From Firmicutes bacterium CAG:534 (GTDB lineage Bacteria > Bacillota > Clostridia > Lachnospirales > Lachnospiraceae): a stretch of 7,365 bases of DNA. The stretch's first letter is position 1; each line of letters opens with the position of its first letter. Below are positions 1-5,183 of this stretch, one piece after another. The position numbers were made by a program, and so were the translations under genes. The notes under the pieces are model-generated. The model searched no databases. It had not been told where the DNA came from and worked only from the letters and a program-made list of their open reading frames with translations. The stretch spans positions 13,635-20,999 of the forward strand of contig FR894527.1 of the NCBI GenBank assembly GCA_000436115.1, in the 5' to 3' direction.

Positions 1-21
1 TCCTATTTCAATCCGGTTAGA

Positions 22-711
22 TTAGAACTTCGCTACGCTGACCTTAACGCCAGGTCCCATTGTAGAAGTAAGGGTAATGCTCTTTAAGTACTGGCCCTTC
101 AGAGCTGAAGGTCTTGCCTTAACAATAGCATCCATCAGTGCATCAAAGTTCTCCTGAAGCTTCTCCTCAGTAAAGGAAGCCTTTCCGATCGGAACGTGAA
201 TGATATTTGCCTTATCAAGTCTGTACTCGATCTTACCGGCTTTAATATCATTGACAGCCTTTGTTACATCCATGGTAACTGTTCCGGCCTTAGGGTTGGG
301 CATTAAGCCCTTAGGTCCCAAAACCTTACCAAGACGTCCAACAACACCCATCATATCAGGGGTTGCTACAACAACGTCAAAATCAAGCCATCCGTCATTC
401 TGGATCTTGGGAATCAGCTCGTCTCCACCAACGTAATCTGCGCCGGCCGCCTCTGCTTCATTTACCTTATCGCCCTTTGCAAATACCAGAACCTTAACAG
501 CCTTACCAGTTCCATTAGGCAGTACAACTGCGCCACGGATCTGCTGTTCAGCATGACGTCCGTCACAGCCTGTTCTGATGTGAACCTCGATGGTCTCATC
601 AAACTTTGCTACTGCTGTCTTTTTAACAAGAGCTACTGCATCATTCGCTTCATATGCGGTTGCACGATCTACAAGCTTTGCAGCCTCTACATATTTCTTT
701 CCATGTTTCAT
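22..711 (-). CDS. rplA: 50S ribosomal protein L1
   Basis: L1 binds the mobile stalk of 23S rRNA next to the E site, helps release deacylated tRNA, and in many bacteria represses translation of its own mRNA. The 229 residues match the normal family length. Visible family blocks are the IRGAVVLPNGTGK stretch (residues 58-70), the GRLGKVLGPKGLMPNPKAG block (125-143) and the IKAGKIEYRLDK signature (156-167). The ATG at 711 has an AGGAGG site at 725-720, eight bases upstream. It lies 87 bases downstream of rplK, in the usual L11-L1 operon. The gap holds a stalk-like RNA element that ends right at this ribosome binding site, so L1 probably controls its own translation here. The stop codon lies 21 bases from the window edge, so what follows it cannot be seen. 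Confidence 0.98.
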   Translation of the reverse strand: MKHGKKYVEAAKLVDRATAYEANDAVALVKKTAVAKFDETIEVHIRTGCDGRHAEQQIRGAVVLPNGTGKAVKVLVFAKGDKVNEAEAAGADYVGGDELIPKIQNDGWLDFDVVVATPDMMGVVGRLGKVLGPKGLMPNPKAGTVTMDVTKAVNDIKAGKIEYRLDKANIIHVPIGKASFTEEKLQENFDALMDAIVKARPSALKGQYLKSITLTSTMGPGVKVSVAKF

Positions 712-725
712 TATTAATTCCTCCT

Positions 726-782
726 ATGGTTCAAGCGACACCGAACTCTGCTTCTGCAGTCTGTCGTATGCGTGTCTCCCAC
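726..782 (-). promoter_or_regulatory. Putative L1-binding stalk mimic before rplA
   Basis: On the transcript strand, GUGG (782-779) can pair with CCAU (729-726). Inside it, GACAC (776-772) pairs perfectly with GUGUC (741-737), leaving a lopsided internal loop. The 5' strand reads GUGGGAG and the 3' strand ends in GAACCAU. A further CUGC-AGAA-GCAG hairpin lies within. GUGGGAG in an asymmetric loop closed by a GUGG/CCAC helix is, from memory, the feature of 23S helices 76-77 recognised by L1. CCAU directly touches the rplA AGGAGG site (725-720), so bound L1 would block initiation. A competing CGACA/UGUCG pairing (769-765 with 740-736) is also possible. The fold was made by eye. Confidence 0.6.
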
Positions 783-798
783 TCAACAAAGTTTATAG

Positions 799-1224
799 TT
801 AATCCTCTACAGTGATACCCATGCTGCGTGCTGTTCCGGCGATCATGCTCATAGCTGCCTCTAAGCTTGCTGCATTCAGGTCAGGCATCTTCATTTCAGC
901 GATTTCCTGAACCTTCGCCTTGGAAATGGTTGCTACCTTCGTCTTGTTCGGCACTGCAGAACCAGACTTAATATTGCATGCCTTCTTCAAAAGAACTGCT
1001 GCAGGGGGAGTTTTCGTAACAAAACTGAAGCTTCTGTCTGCATATACAGTGATAACAACAGGGATGATCACGTCACCCTTATCTGCTGTTCTTGCGTTGA
1101 ACTGCTTTGTGAATTCAACGATGTTAACCCCATGCTGTCCAAGTGCAGGACCTACCGGGGGAGCTGGTGTAGCTTTACCAGCAGGGATCTGTAACTTAAT
1201 GTATCCTTCTACTTTCTTTGCCAT
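799..1224 (-). CDS. rplK: 50S ribosomal protein L11
   Basis: L11 binds the GTPase-associated region of 23S rRNA and works with translation factors; it is also needed for stringent-response signalling by RelA. The N-terminal domain shows the PAPPVGPALGQHGVNI block (residues 20-35), whose prolines line the thiopeptide-antibiotic site. The C-terminal RNA-binding domain shows MKMPDLNAASLEAAMSMIAG (111-130). The length of 141 residues is the standard size. The reading frame stays open upstream to 1311, but that extension would translate the structured leader. The ATG at 1224 has an AGGAGGT site at 1237-1231 six bases away and gives the family N-terminus MAKKVEGYIKLQIPAG. It is followed by rplA and probably controlled by the leader elements at 1244-1316. 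Confidence 0.98.
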   Translation of the reverse strand: MAKKVEGYIKLQIPAGKATPAPPVGPALGQHGVNIVEFTKQFNARTADKGDVIIPVVITVYADRSFSFVTKTPPAAVLLKKACNIKSGSAVPNKTKVATISKAKVQEIAEMKMPDLNAASLEAAMSMIAGTARSMGITVED

Positions 1225-1243
1225 TGTGGCACCTCCTATTATA

Positions 1244-1262
1244 ATGCAAAAACTTTTTGCAT
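1244..1262 (-). promoter_or_regulatory. Hairpin just upstream of the rplK ribosome binding site
   Basis: A perfect 9-base inverted repeat (ATGCAAAAA and TTTTTGCAT, one base between) ends six bases before the rplK AGGAGGT site. As RNA it would form an 8-bp stem with a 3-base loop. It follows the L1-like element after a single base, so the two helices could stack. It could slow ribosome loading or respond to L1 binding. The transcript side has five U after the five A, but they lie inside the stem, so it is not a normal terminator. Confidence 0.55.
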
Positions 1263-1263
1263 C

Positions 1264-1295
1264 GTGGTTTGGCACAGAATTTCTTCTGCTCCCAC
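1264..1295 (-). promoter_or_regulatory. Putative L1-binding stalk mimic in the rplK leader
   Basis: On the transcript strand GUGG (1295-1292) pairs with CCAC (1267-1264). A perfect CAGAA/UUCUG stem (1288-1284 with 1279-1275) is capped by a GAAA tetraloop (1283-1280). Between the two helices lie GAG on the 5' side and UGCCAAA on the 3' side. The GUGGGAG strand and asymmetric loop resemble the L1 site in 23S rRNA, which is the known basis of L1 autoregulation of L11-L1 operons. It lies 27 bases upstream of the rplK ribosome binding site, so repression would have to act through the neighbouring hairpin or by blocking ribosome entry. The assignment rests on motif and fold by eye plus gene context. 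Confidence 0.7.
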
Positions 1296-1296
1296 A

Positions 1297-1316
1297 GTCA
1301 TACGCAAGCATATGAC
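1297..1316 (-). promoter_or_regulatory. CUUG-tetraloop hairpin in the rplK leader
   Basis: The transcript strand forms GUCAUAUG, loop CUUG, CGUAUGAC: an 8-bp stem closed by G-C around CUUG, one of the extra-stable tetraloops. One pair is U-G, which is a valid wobble only in the minus-strand RNA (it is a C-A mismatch on the other strand), a small sign that the minus-strand RNA is what is selected. It sits one base upstream of the L1-like element and may help it fold. Confidence 0.6.
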
Positions 1317-1331
1317 TTATGAATAGTTTCT

Positions 1332-1366
1332 ATATTTATTTATGGAACATTCCATAAAATAAATAT
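1332..1366 (-). repeat. AT-rich long inverted repeat between nusG and rplK
   Basis: Arms of 16 and 17 bases (1332-1347 and 1350-1366) are complementary except for one bulged A, with a two-base centre. The core is TATGGAA/TTCCATA. No T-tract beyond the arms marks it as a standard terminator. It lies in the 166-base gap between nusG and rplK, where a separate rplK promoter could also be present; the best -35/-10 pair I see (TTGCCT at 1383-1378, TATTTT at 1361-1356, 16 apart) is weak and overlaps this repeat. It could be an RNA processing or pausing site, or an operator. Confidence 0.5.
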
Positions 1367-1390
1367 CATTTTTTGAAAGGCAAGCCCTTC

Positions 1391-1909
1391 TTATGACATT
1401 CTTCTCACTTCTGCGAAGCTGATCTCCACAGGAGTCTCTCTGCCGAACAGCTCAACATTGATCGTTGCCGTCTGCTTACCGAAGTCCATTCTCTGAACAA
1501 CTCCGACCGTATCCTTCCAGACACCGGCCACAACTGCTATAGTATCTCCTTCCGTAAAGTCAACGGAAACATTCTCTGTCTTAATGCCAAGAGGCTTCAT
1601 TTCTGCTTCTGATAACGGAACCGGCTTGCTTCCCGGTCCAACAAAGCCTGTCACACCTCTGGTGTTGCGGACTACATACCAGGTGTCATCATTCATGATC
1701 ATATTGATCAGAACATATCCCGGGAACATTTTCTTCTGAACCGTCTTTTTTGCACCGTTCTTCAGTTCCACAACATCCTGCATGGGCACACGAACCTCAA
1801 GGATCTCCTCCTCAAGATGCCTGTTCTCAATCGTCTTTTCGATATTGGCTTTTACCTTATTTTCATACCCGGAATAGGTATGTACTACATACCAGTTCGC
1901 CTCTGCCAT
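1391..1909 (-). CDS. nusG: Transcription termination/antitermination protein NusG
   Basis: NusG binds the RNA polymerase clamp, tunes pausing and elongation, and links RNA polymerase to the ribosome or Rho. The NGN domain is shown by the NWYVVHTYSGYENKV start (residues 5-19) and MFPGYVLINM (61-70), followed by the NTRGVTGFVG segment (82-91). The C-terminal KOW domain starts near FTEGD (118-122); its loop reads GVWKDTVG where many homologs have a GPF turn. The length of 172 residues is normal. The ATG at 1909 gives the family N-terminus. The only purine-rich site, AAGAAAGG (1930-1923), is 13 bases away, which is long, while an in-frame TTG at 1921 would be only one base from it. It sits 36 bases after secE in the usual secE-nusG pair. 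Confidence 0.97.
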   Translation of the reverse strand: MAEANWYVVHTYSGYENKVKANIEKTIENRHLEEEILEVRVPMQDVVELKNGAKKTVQKKMFPGYVLINMIMNDDTWYVVRNTRGVTGFVGPGSKPVPLSEAEMKPLGIKTENVSVDFTEGDTIAVVAGVWKDTVGVVQRMDFGKQTATINVELFGRETPVEISFAEVRRMS

Positions 1910-1945
1910 ACAAATAACCAAACCTTTCTTACAGTCTGAAAACGC

Positions 1946-2155
1946 CTACAGGCTTGTCAGGAAATCCACGCCATACTGCATCAGGAAATCCAGCACTGCA
2001 ATGATCGCTCCAAGCACGATCGAAATGCATACAACTGCAATCGACTGCTTTAAAAGCGCATCCTTGTCCGGCCATGAAATTTTCTTAAATTCAGCCTTTA
2101 CGCCCTTCCAGAAGCTGGGCTTTGCTGCCTTTTCATTCTTTGCGGAATCTGCCAT
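1946..2155 (-). CDS. secE: Preprotein translocase subunit SecE
   Basis: SecE clamps the two halves of the SecY channel in the cytoplasmic membrane and is essential for Sec export. This is the short single-span form (69 residues) usual in Gram-positive bacteria. A charged N-terminus (residues 1-14) is followed by the amphipathic conserved stretch FWKGVKAEFKKISWP (15-29) and one hydrophobic membrane span (about 38-59). The ATG at 2155 has AAAGGAG upstream at a spacing of about six bases. It lies 28 bases after rpmG and 36 bases before nusG, as in many Firmicutes. Confidence 0.96.
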   Translation of the reverse strand: MADSAKNEKAAKPSFWKGVKAEFKKISWPDKDALLKQSIAVVCISIVLGAIIAVLDFLMQYGVDFLTSL

Positions 2156-2183
2156 TCTTAACTCCTTTCAGACAACTGCAAAC

Positions 2184-2333
2184 TTATTTGGTTTCCTTGT
2201 GCATCGTATGAGTCTTGCAGAATCTACAATATTTCTTGGTCTCCATCCTGTCAGGATGAGTCTTCTTGTCTTTCGTAGTATTGTAGTTACGCTGTTGACA
2301 TTGTGTACAAGCCAGTGTAATCTTTGTACGCAT
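2184..2333 (-). CDS. rpmG: 50S ribosomal protein L33 (zinc-binding form)
   Basis: This small gene of 49 codons encodes MRTKITLACTQC at its start. L33 binds near the E site of the large subunit. Two CxxC pairs (Cys9/Cys12 and Cys36/Cys39) mark the zinc-binding form, as opposed to the cysteine-free paralog that replaces it under zinc shortage in some bacteria. The RNYNTTKDKK and DRMETKKYC segments are typical of the family. The ATG at 2333 has GGAGGA seven bases upstream. It is the first gene of the rpmG-secE-nusG block and follows the promoter at 2404-2432. Confidence 0.96.
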   Translation of the reverse strand: MRTKITLACTQCQQRNYNTTKDKKTHPDRMETKKYCRFCKTHTMHKETK

Positions 2334-2403
2334 GATTAATTCCTCCAATCTTTTACCGGATTTTGAGCATAAAAAAAAGAGCTAAATTTCATCTCGTTTG
2401 ATA

Positions 2404-2432
2404 ACTATACCATATTGCTTTCTTTCCGTCAA
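2404..2432 (-). promoter_or_regulatory. Sigma-A promoter of the rpmG-secE-nusG operon
   Basis: On the minus strand, TTGACG (2432-2427) and TATAGT (2409-2404) are separated by exactly 17 bases, each one base off the housekeeping consensus in most positions. The start point would be near 2397, giving a leader of about 64 bases. A-rich sequence upstream of the -35 box fits a strongly expressed ribosomal operon. A second possible promoter lies further up at 2619-2648 (TTGACG, 18 bases, TATTAT) but is less certain. Confidence 0.8.
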
Positions 2433-2508
2433 CTGGATTTTAGATATTTTTTCCCGATTTTCCTTGTTTTCTCCTGTTATTTTCGCTCCTTTTTTCTCCA
2501 AAAAAGTA

Positions 2509-2537
2509 TTGTCAGGCTTATGCCCCCGTGCTATGAT
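2509..2537 (+). promoter_or_regulatory. Sigma-A promoter of the FliD-like gene
   Basis: TTGTCA (2509-2514) and TATGAT (2532-2537) are separated by 17 bases. Transcription would begin near 2544 and leave a 5' leader of about 150 bases. A nearer candidate of a different type exists: GACGATAT (2613-2620) is one base from the sigma-28/SigD -10 consensus GCCGATAT, but the sequence 15 bases upstream is TTAG rather than TAAA. Confidence 0.6.
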
Positions 2538-2593
2538 TAAAATAAATCAAAGTATAATGCCCTGATGCAGTAATTACTTCCTATGGAAAGTCT

Positions 2594-2661
2594 TTAGCAA
2601 ACCTGATTTGCTGACGATATAATATTATATAAGGAAGTTTTCCGTCAAATGGTGTTGACGG
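2594..2661 (+). promoter_or_regulatory. Structured leader of the FliD-like gene
   Basis: Three inverted repeats follow one another. TTAGCAAA/TTTGCTGA (2594-2601, 2607-2614) forms an 8-bp stem with one U-G pair and loop CCUGA. ATATAATATTATAT (2617-2630) is a perfect 14-base palindrome. CCGTCAA/TTGACGG (2642-2648, 2655-2661) is a perfect 7-bp stem with a six-base loop. The last can compete with GGAA/TTCC (2633-2636, 2640-2643). They could be operators or a leader RNA; I do not recognise a known riboswitch class. Confidence 0.4.
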
Positions 2662-2696
2662 CATGCAGAATTCACGGAAGAAAGGAGGGGCTGTCT

Positions 2697-4007
2697 ATGG
2701 CATACAGTGCCGCACTGGGTGCAGTGTACAATCATTATCTGACCACCTATGCAGGAAAAGGCTCCGTAAGCCGCTATGATACACACAAAAAGAGCGAGCT
2801 GCGAAGCATCTATAATTCCATTGTTAAATTAAATAAAGACGCCCCCTTATATATCCTGGATTCCAGCAATGAATCCCGGGCTTTTGCCGTGGGATTAAAA
2901 GAAAATGCAAGACAGCTCCACAATACCATTGCTTCTCTTGGAGGACTGGAGGACGAAAAGCTTTTCAGCAAAAAAACAGCTTATTCCAGTAACGAGGATA
3001 TGGTCAGCGCTTCTTTTATTGGCGAGGTTTCAGATGACGGCGAGGCGCCTTCCTTTGATATTGAGGTCACCTCTCTTGCTTCCGGCCAGGTAAATCTGGG
3101 CACCTTCCTTCCAGAAAATGCTGAAGTTTCCCTTGCTCCGGGCGCCTATTCCTTTGATCTTACCATTAACGATCTGAGTTATGAATTTCAATATAACATC
3201 CGGGAAGGCGAGACCAACAGGCAGCTTCAGGAACGTCTGGTCAGGCTGGTCAACAATGCGGACATCGGCGTCGGCGCTGAGCTTTTGGAGGATGGAAAAG
3301 GAAACGCCTCCCTGCGTCTCTCTTCCAAATCAACCGGCTTGAAGGATGGCCAGGATACTATTTTCCAGGTTTCTGACGATCAAACCTCCAAACAGACCGG
3401 CACTGTTGATTACCTGGGAATCGCTTTTTTATCCAAGCTTCCCTGTAATGCCAGCTTTTTATTAAATGGAGAACAACGGACTGCATCCTCCAATCACTTT
3501 ACTGTAGATAAGCAATTTGAACTAACTCTAAACGGTATTGCAGATGCTCCGGGGCAAAAGGCGCAGATCGGCCTTAAAACAGATCTGGATTCCCTCACTG
3601 AAAATGTAGGAAATCTGGTAAGCGGTTACAATTCCTTTTTGAGAGCGGCGGCAGAATATCTGGATGTCCATCCCAAAAGCAGTAAGCTTCTCAGTGAAAT
3701 GGAAGGAATGGCCAGCCGCCACAAAACAGATCTGGAAGATCTGGGCTTTTCATTTGAAAGCGGCGGTCAGCTTTCCTTAAATGCAGATCGTTTCCGCAAT
3801 ACAGTTTTAAATGATGAAAATTCCGGTGAGCTTTATTCCATCCGAGATTTTACAAATTCTATTCTCCGAAAGGTAGATGAAATTTCTCTGAACCCTATGG
3901 AGTATATTGATAAGACCCTGGTTGCATACAAAAATCCGGGACACAACTTTGTTTCCCCTTATGTTACCAGCAACTACAGCGGTATGCTTTTTAACAGCTA
4001 TTGTTAA
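2697..4007 (+). CDS. FliD/hook-associated-like protein
   Basis: This is a 436-residue cytoplasm-made protein with no signal peptide or membrane span. The middle resembles the filament cap FliD: DIEVTSLASGQ (residues 121-131), then a hook-IN-like stretch (about 165-215) with LVRLVNNADIGVGAELL and LRLSSKSTG. Later come FLLNGEQRTASSNHFT (254-269) and a helix with LTENVGNLVSGYNSFL (300-315), like the FliD region ending in a YN motif. The usual glycine-rich FliD start and the C-terminal coiled helix are not evident; instead it starts with YNHYLTTYAGKGSVSRYDTHKK and ends in a cysteine. The ATG at 2697 has AGGAGG eight bases upstream; an in-frame ATG at 2649 lies inside an inverted repeat without a good site. 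No other flagellar gene is nearby. It may be a cap-like or secreted protein of uncertain role. Confidence 0.75.
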   Translation: MAYSAALGAVYNHYLTTYAGKGSVSRYDTHKKSELRSIYNSIVKLNKDAPLYILDSSNESRAFAVGLKENARQLHNTIASLGGLEDEKLFSKKTAYSSNEDMVSASFIGEVSDDGEAPSFDIEVTSLASGQVNLGTFLPENAEVSLAPGAYSFDLTINDLSYEFQYNIREGETNRQLQERLVRLVNNADIGVGAELLEDGKGNASLRLSSKSTGLKDGQDTIFQVSDDQTSKQTGTVDYLGIAFLSKLPCNASFLLNGEQRTASSNHFTVDKQFELTLNGIADAPGQKAQIGLKTDLDSLTENVGNLVSGYNSFLRAAAEYLDVHPKSSKLLSEMEGMASRHKTDLEDLGFSFESGGQLSLNADRFRNTVLNDENSGELYSIRDFTNSILRKVDEISLNPMEYIDKTLVAYKNPGHNFVSPYVTSNYSGMLFNSYC

Positions 4008-4026
4008 TTATTTTTTGACACAGAAA

Positions 4027-4058
4027 GCGCCTCAGGTAAAACCCGAGGCGCCTTTTTT
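4027..4058. terminator. Terminator between the FliD-like gene and glf
   Basis: GCGCCTC (4027-4033) pairs with GAGGCGC (4045-4051), extended by GG/CC past one mismatch around a TAAAA loop. Six T (4053-4058) follow on the plus strand, so it clearly ends the FliD-like transcript 19 bases after its stop codon. The glf stop codon (4059-4057) lies in the T-run; leftward the hairpin is followed only by TTTC, so termination of glf here is likely but weaker. Confidence 0.9.
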
Positions 4059-5175
4059 ATTTATGGCTCTCTTCTTCTGCAAGCTGCAGCGCAGCCGCAA
4101 TGACCTTATCCATATCATAATATTTATACTGTCCCAGCCTGCCGCCGAACAGTACATTTTTTTCTTTTGCTGCAAGCTTTTGATACTGTTCAAAAAGTGC
4201 AGTGTTTTTCTGGTCATTGACCGGATAATACGGCTCTTTTCCAGGGGTCCAGGTCATAGGATACTCCCTGGTGATCACAGTTCCGTGACCGATCCCAAAT
4301 TCAAAGTGCTTGTGCTCAATGATCCTGGTATAGGGGATTTCCTTTTCTGTGTAATTGATTACCGCATTTCCCTGGAAATTCTCCACATCCGGCAGATCCT
4401 CCTTTTCAAAATAAAGGGAGCGATATTCCAGATTTCCGAGACAGTGATCAAAATACTCATCGATCATTCCGGTGTATACCACCTTATCATAAGTGATCCC
4501 CTGTCCCTGCCTGCTTTTGAACTCCTTGTAATCTGTTTTGAGCATTACCTCAGCGCCCTCAAGCATTCTGCTAACGATAGCTGTATAGCCGCCGATAGGA
4601 ATTCCCTGATACCTGTCAGTAAAGTAATTATTGTCATAGGTAAAGCGCAGAGGCACCCGCTTGATAATAAATGCAGGAAGCTCCTTGCAGTCTCTTCCCC
4701 ATTGCTTTTCGGTATAGCCCTTGATCAGCTTCTCATATACATCTGTGCCCACCAGGGATAATGCCTGTTCCTCCAAGTTGGCCGGCTCCTTGATCCCAAG
4801 CTGCTCGATCTGCTGTGTGATCCTTGTTTTTGCTTCCGCCGGTGTTTTAATGTTCCAGAGTCTGCTGAACGTATTCATATTAAACGGAAGATTATAGATT
4901 TCATCCCCGTAAATGGCCATAGGAGAATTCACAAAGTGGTTAAATTCGGCAAACTGACCTATATACTCCCAGATCTTCTGATCAGAGGTATGGAAAATAT
5001 GTGCGCCGTACTCATGTACATGAATACCGCGCACCATACTGGTATAAATATTGCCTGCAATATGCTCCCTACGGTCAATCACCAGAACAGTTTTTCCCTG
5101 CTTCTTCATCTCATAGGTGAAAACTGCTCCAAATAATCCTGCTCCTACCACCAGATAGTCATAATGCTTTTCCAT
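4057..5175 (-). CDS. glf: UDP-galactopyranose mutase
   Basis: This flavoenzyme converts UDP-galactopyranose to UDP-galactofuranose in the cytoplasm, supplying the five-ring galactose used in surface glycans. The 372 residues match the family. The FAD-binding GxGxxG lies at residues 11-16 (VVGAGLFG), followed by VIDRREHIAGN (32-42) and YGAHIFHT (56-63). KGYTEKQWG (152-160), the arginine-rich RVPLRFTYDNNYF (173-185) and RYQGIPIGGY (188-197) form the substrate pocket. The C-terminus has YTRIIEHKHF (282-291) and LFGGRLGQYKYYDMD (342-356), containing the arginines that hold the diphosphate. The enzyme appears intact. The ATG at 5175 follows the regulator gene by 8 bases, so its ribosome site (AGGGAG, about 11 bases away) lies at the end of that gene, and the two are probably cotranscribed and coupled. 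Confidence 0.96.
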   Translation of the reverse strand: MEKHYDYLVVGAGLFGAVFTYEMKKQGKTVLVIDRREHIAGNIYTSMVRGIHVHEYGAHIFHTSDQKIWEYIGQFAEFNHFVNSPMAIYGDEIYNLPFNMNTFSRLWNIKTPAEAKTRITQQIEQLGIKEPANLEEQALSLVGTDVYEKLIKGYTEKQWGRDCKELPAFIIKRVPLRFTYDNNYFTDRYQGIPIGGYTAIVSRMLEGAEVMLKTDYKEFKSRQGQGITYDKVVYTGMIDEYFDHCLGNLEYRSLYFEKEDLPDVENFQGNAVINYTEKEIPYTRIIEHKHFEFGIGHGTVITREYPMTWTPGKEPYYPVNDQKNTALFEQYQKLAAKEKNVLFGGRLGQYKYYDMDKVIAAALQLAEEESHK

Positions 5176-5183
5176 AGTTCTTA

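Larger units (their letters stand above)
2334..2696. other. Non-coding divergent region between rpmG and the FliD-like gene
   Basis: This 363-base stretch has no convincing gene on either strand. It holds the rpmG promoter, a plus-strand promoter for the FliD-like gene, and a string of inverted repeats near 2594-2661. On the minus strand, 2440-2505 is a purine-rich run with repeated GGAGAAAA-like words; its A-tracts just upstream of the rpmG -35 box could act as an UP element. A weak stem (2395-2379) followed by eight or more U (2378-2371) in the rpmG leader resembles a poor attenuator. Confidence 0.6.

Noticed and set aside
1225..1311. N-terminal extension of L11 by 29 residues
   Set aside because: It would translate the structured leader; the ATG at 1224 has an ideal ribosome site and gives the family N-terminus.
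200..1315. Plus-strand open frames opposite rplA and rplK
   Set aside because: They are antisense to conserved ribosomal protein genes and lack ribosome sites.
1368..1390. Terminator after nusG (AAGGG-CUUG-CCUUU stem)
   Set aside because: Only five weak pairs, and the following run is A, not U, on the transcript strand.
2156..2183. tRNA gene between rpmG and secE, as in some bacteria
   Set aside because: The gap is only 28 bases.
2649..2696. Upstream ATG for the FliD-like gene
   Set aside because: The ATG lies in the loop of an inverted repeat with no good ribosome site, while 2697 has AGGAGG at eight bases.
2545..2696. Cyclic-di-GMP riboswitch before the FliD-like gene
   Set aside because: AGCAAACC hints at the class I core, but the other conserved blocks of that class are missing.
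3907..4761. Long plus-strand open frame of 284 codons
   Set aside because: It overlaps the end of the FliD-like gene, the terminator and antisense glf, and its composition looks like a shadow of glf.
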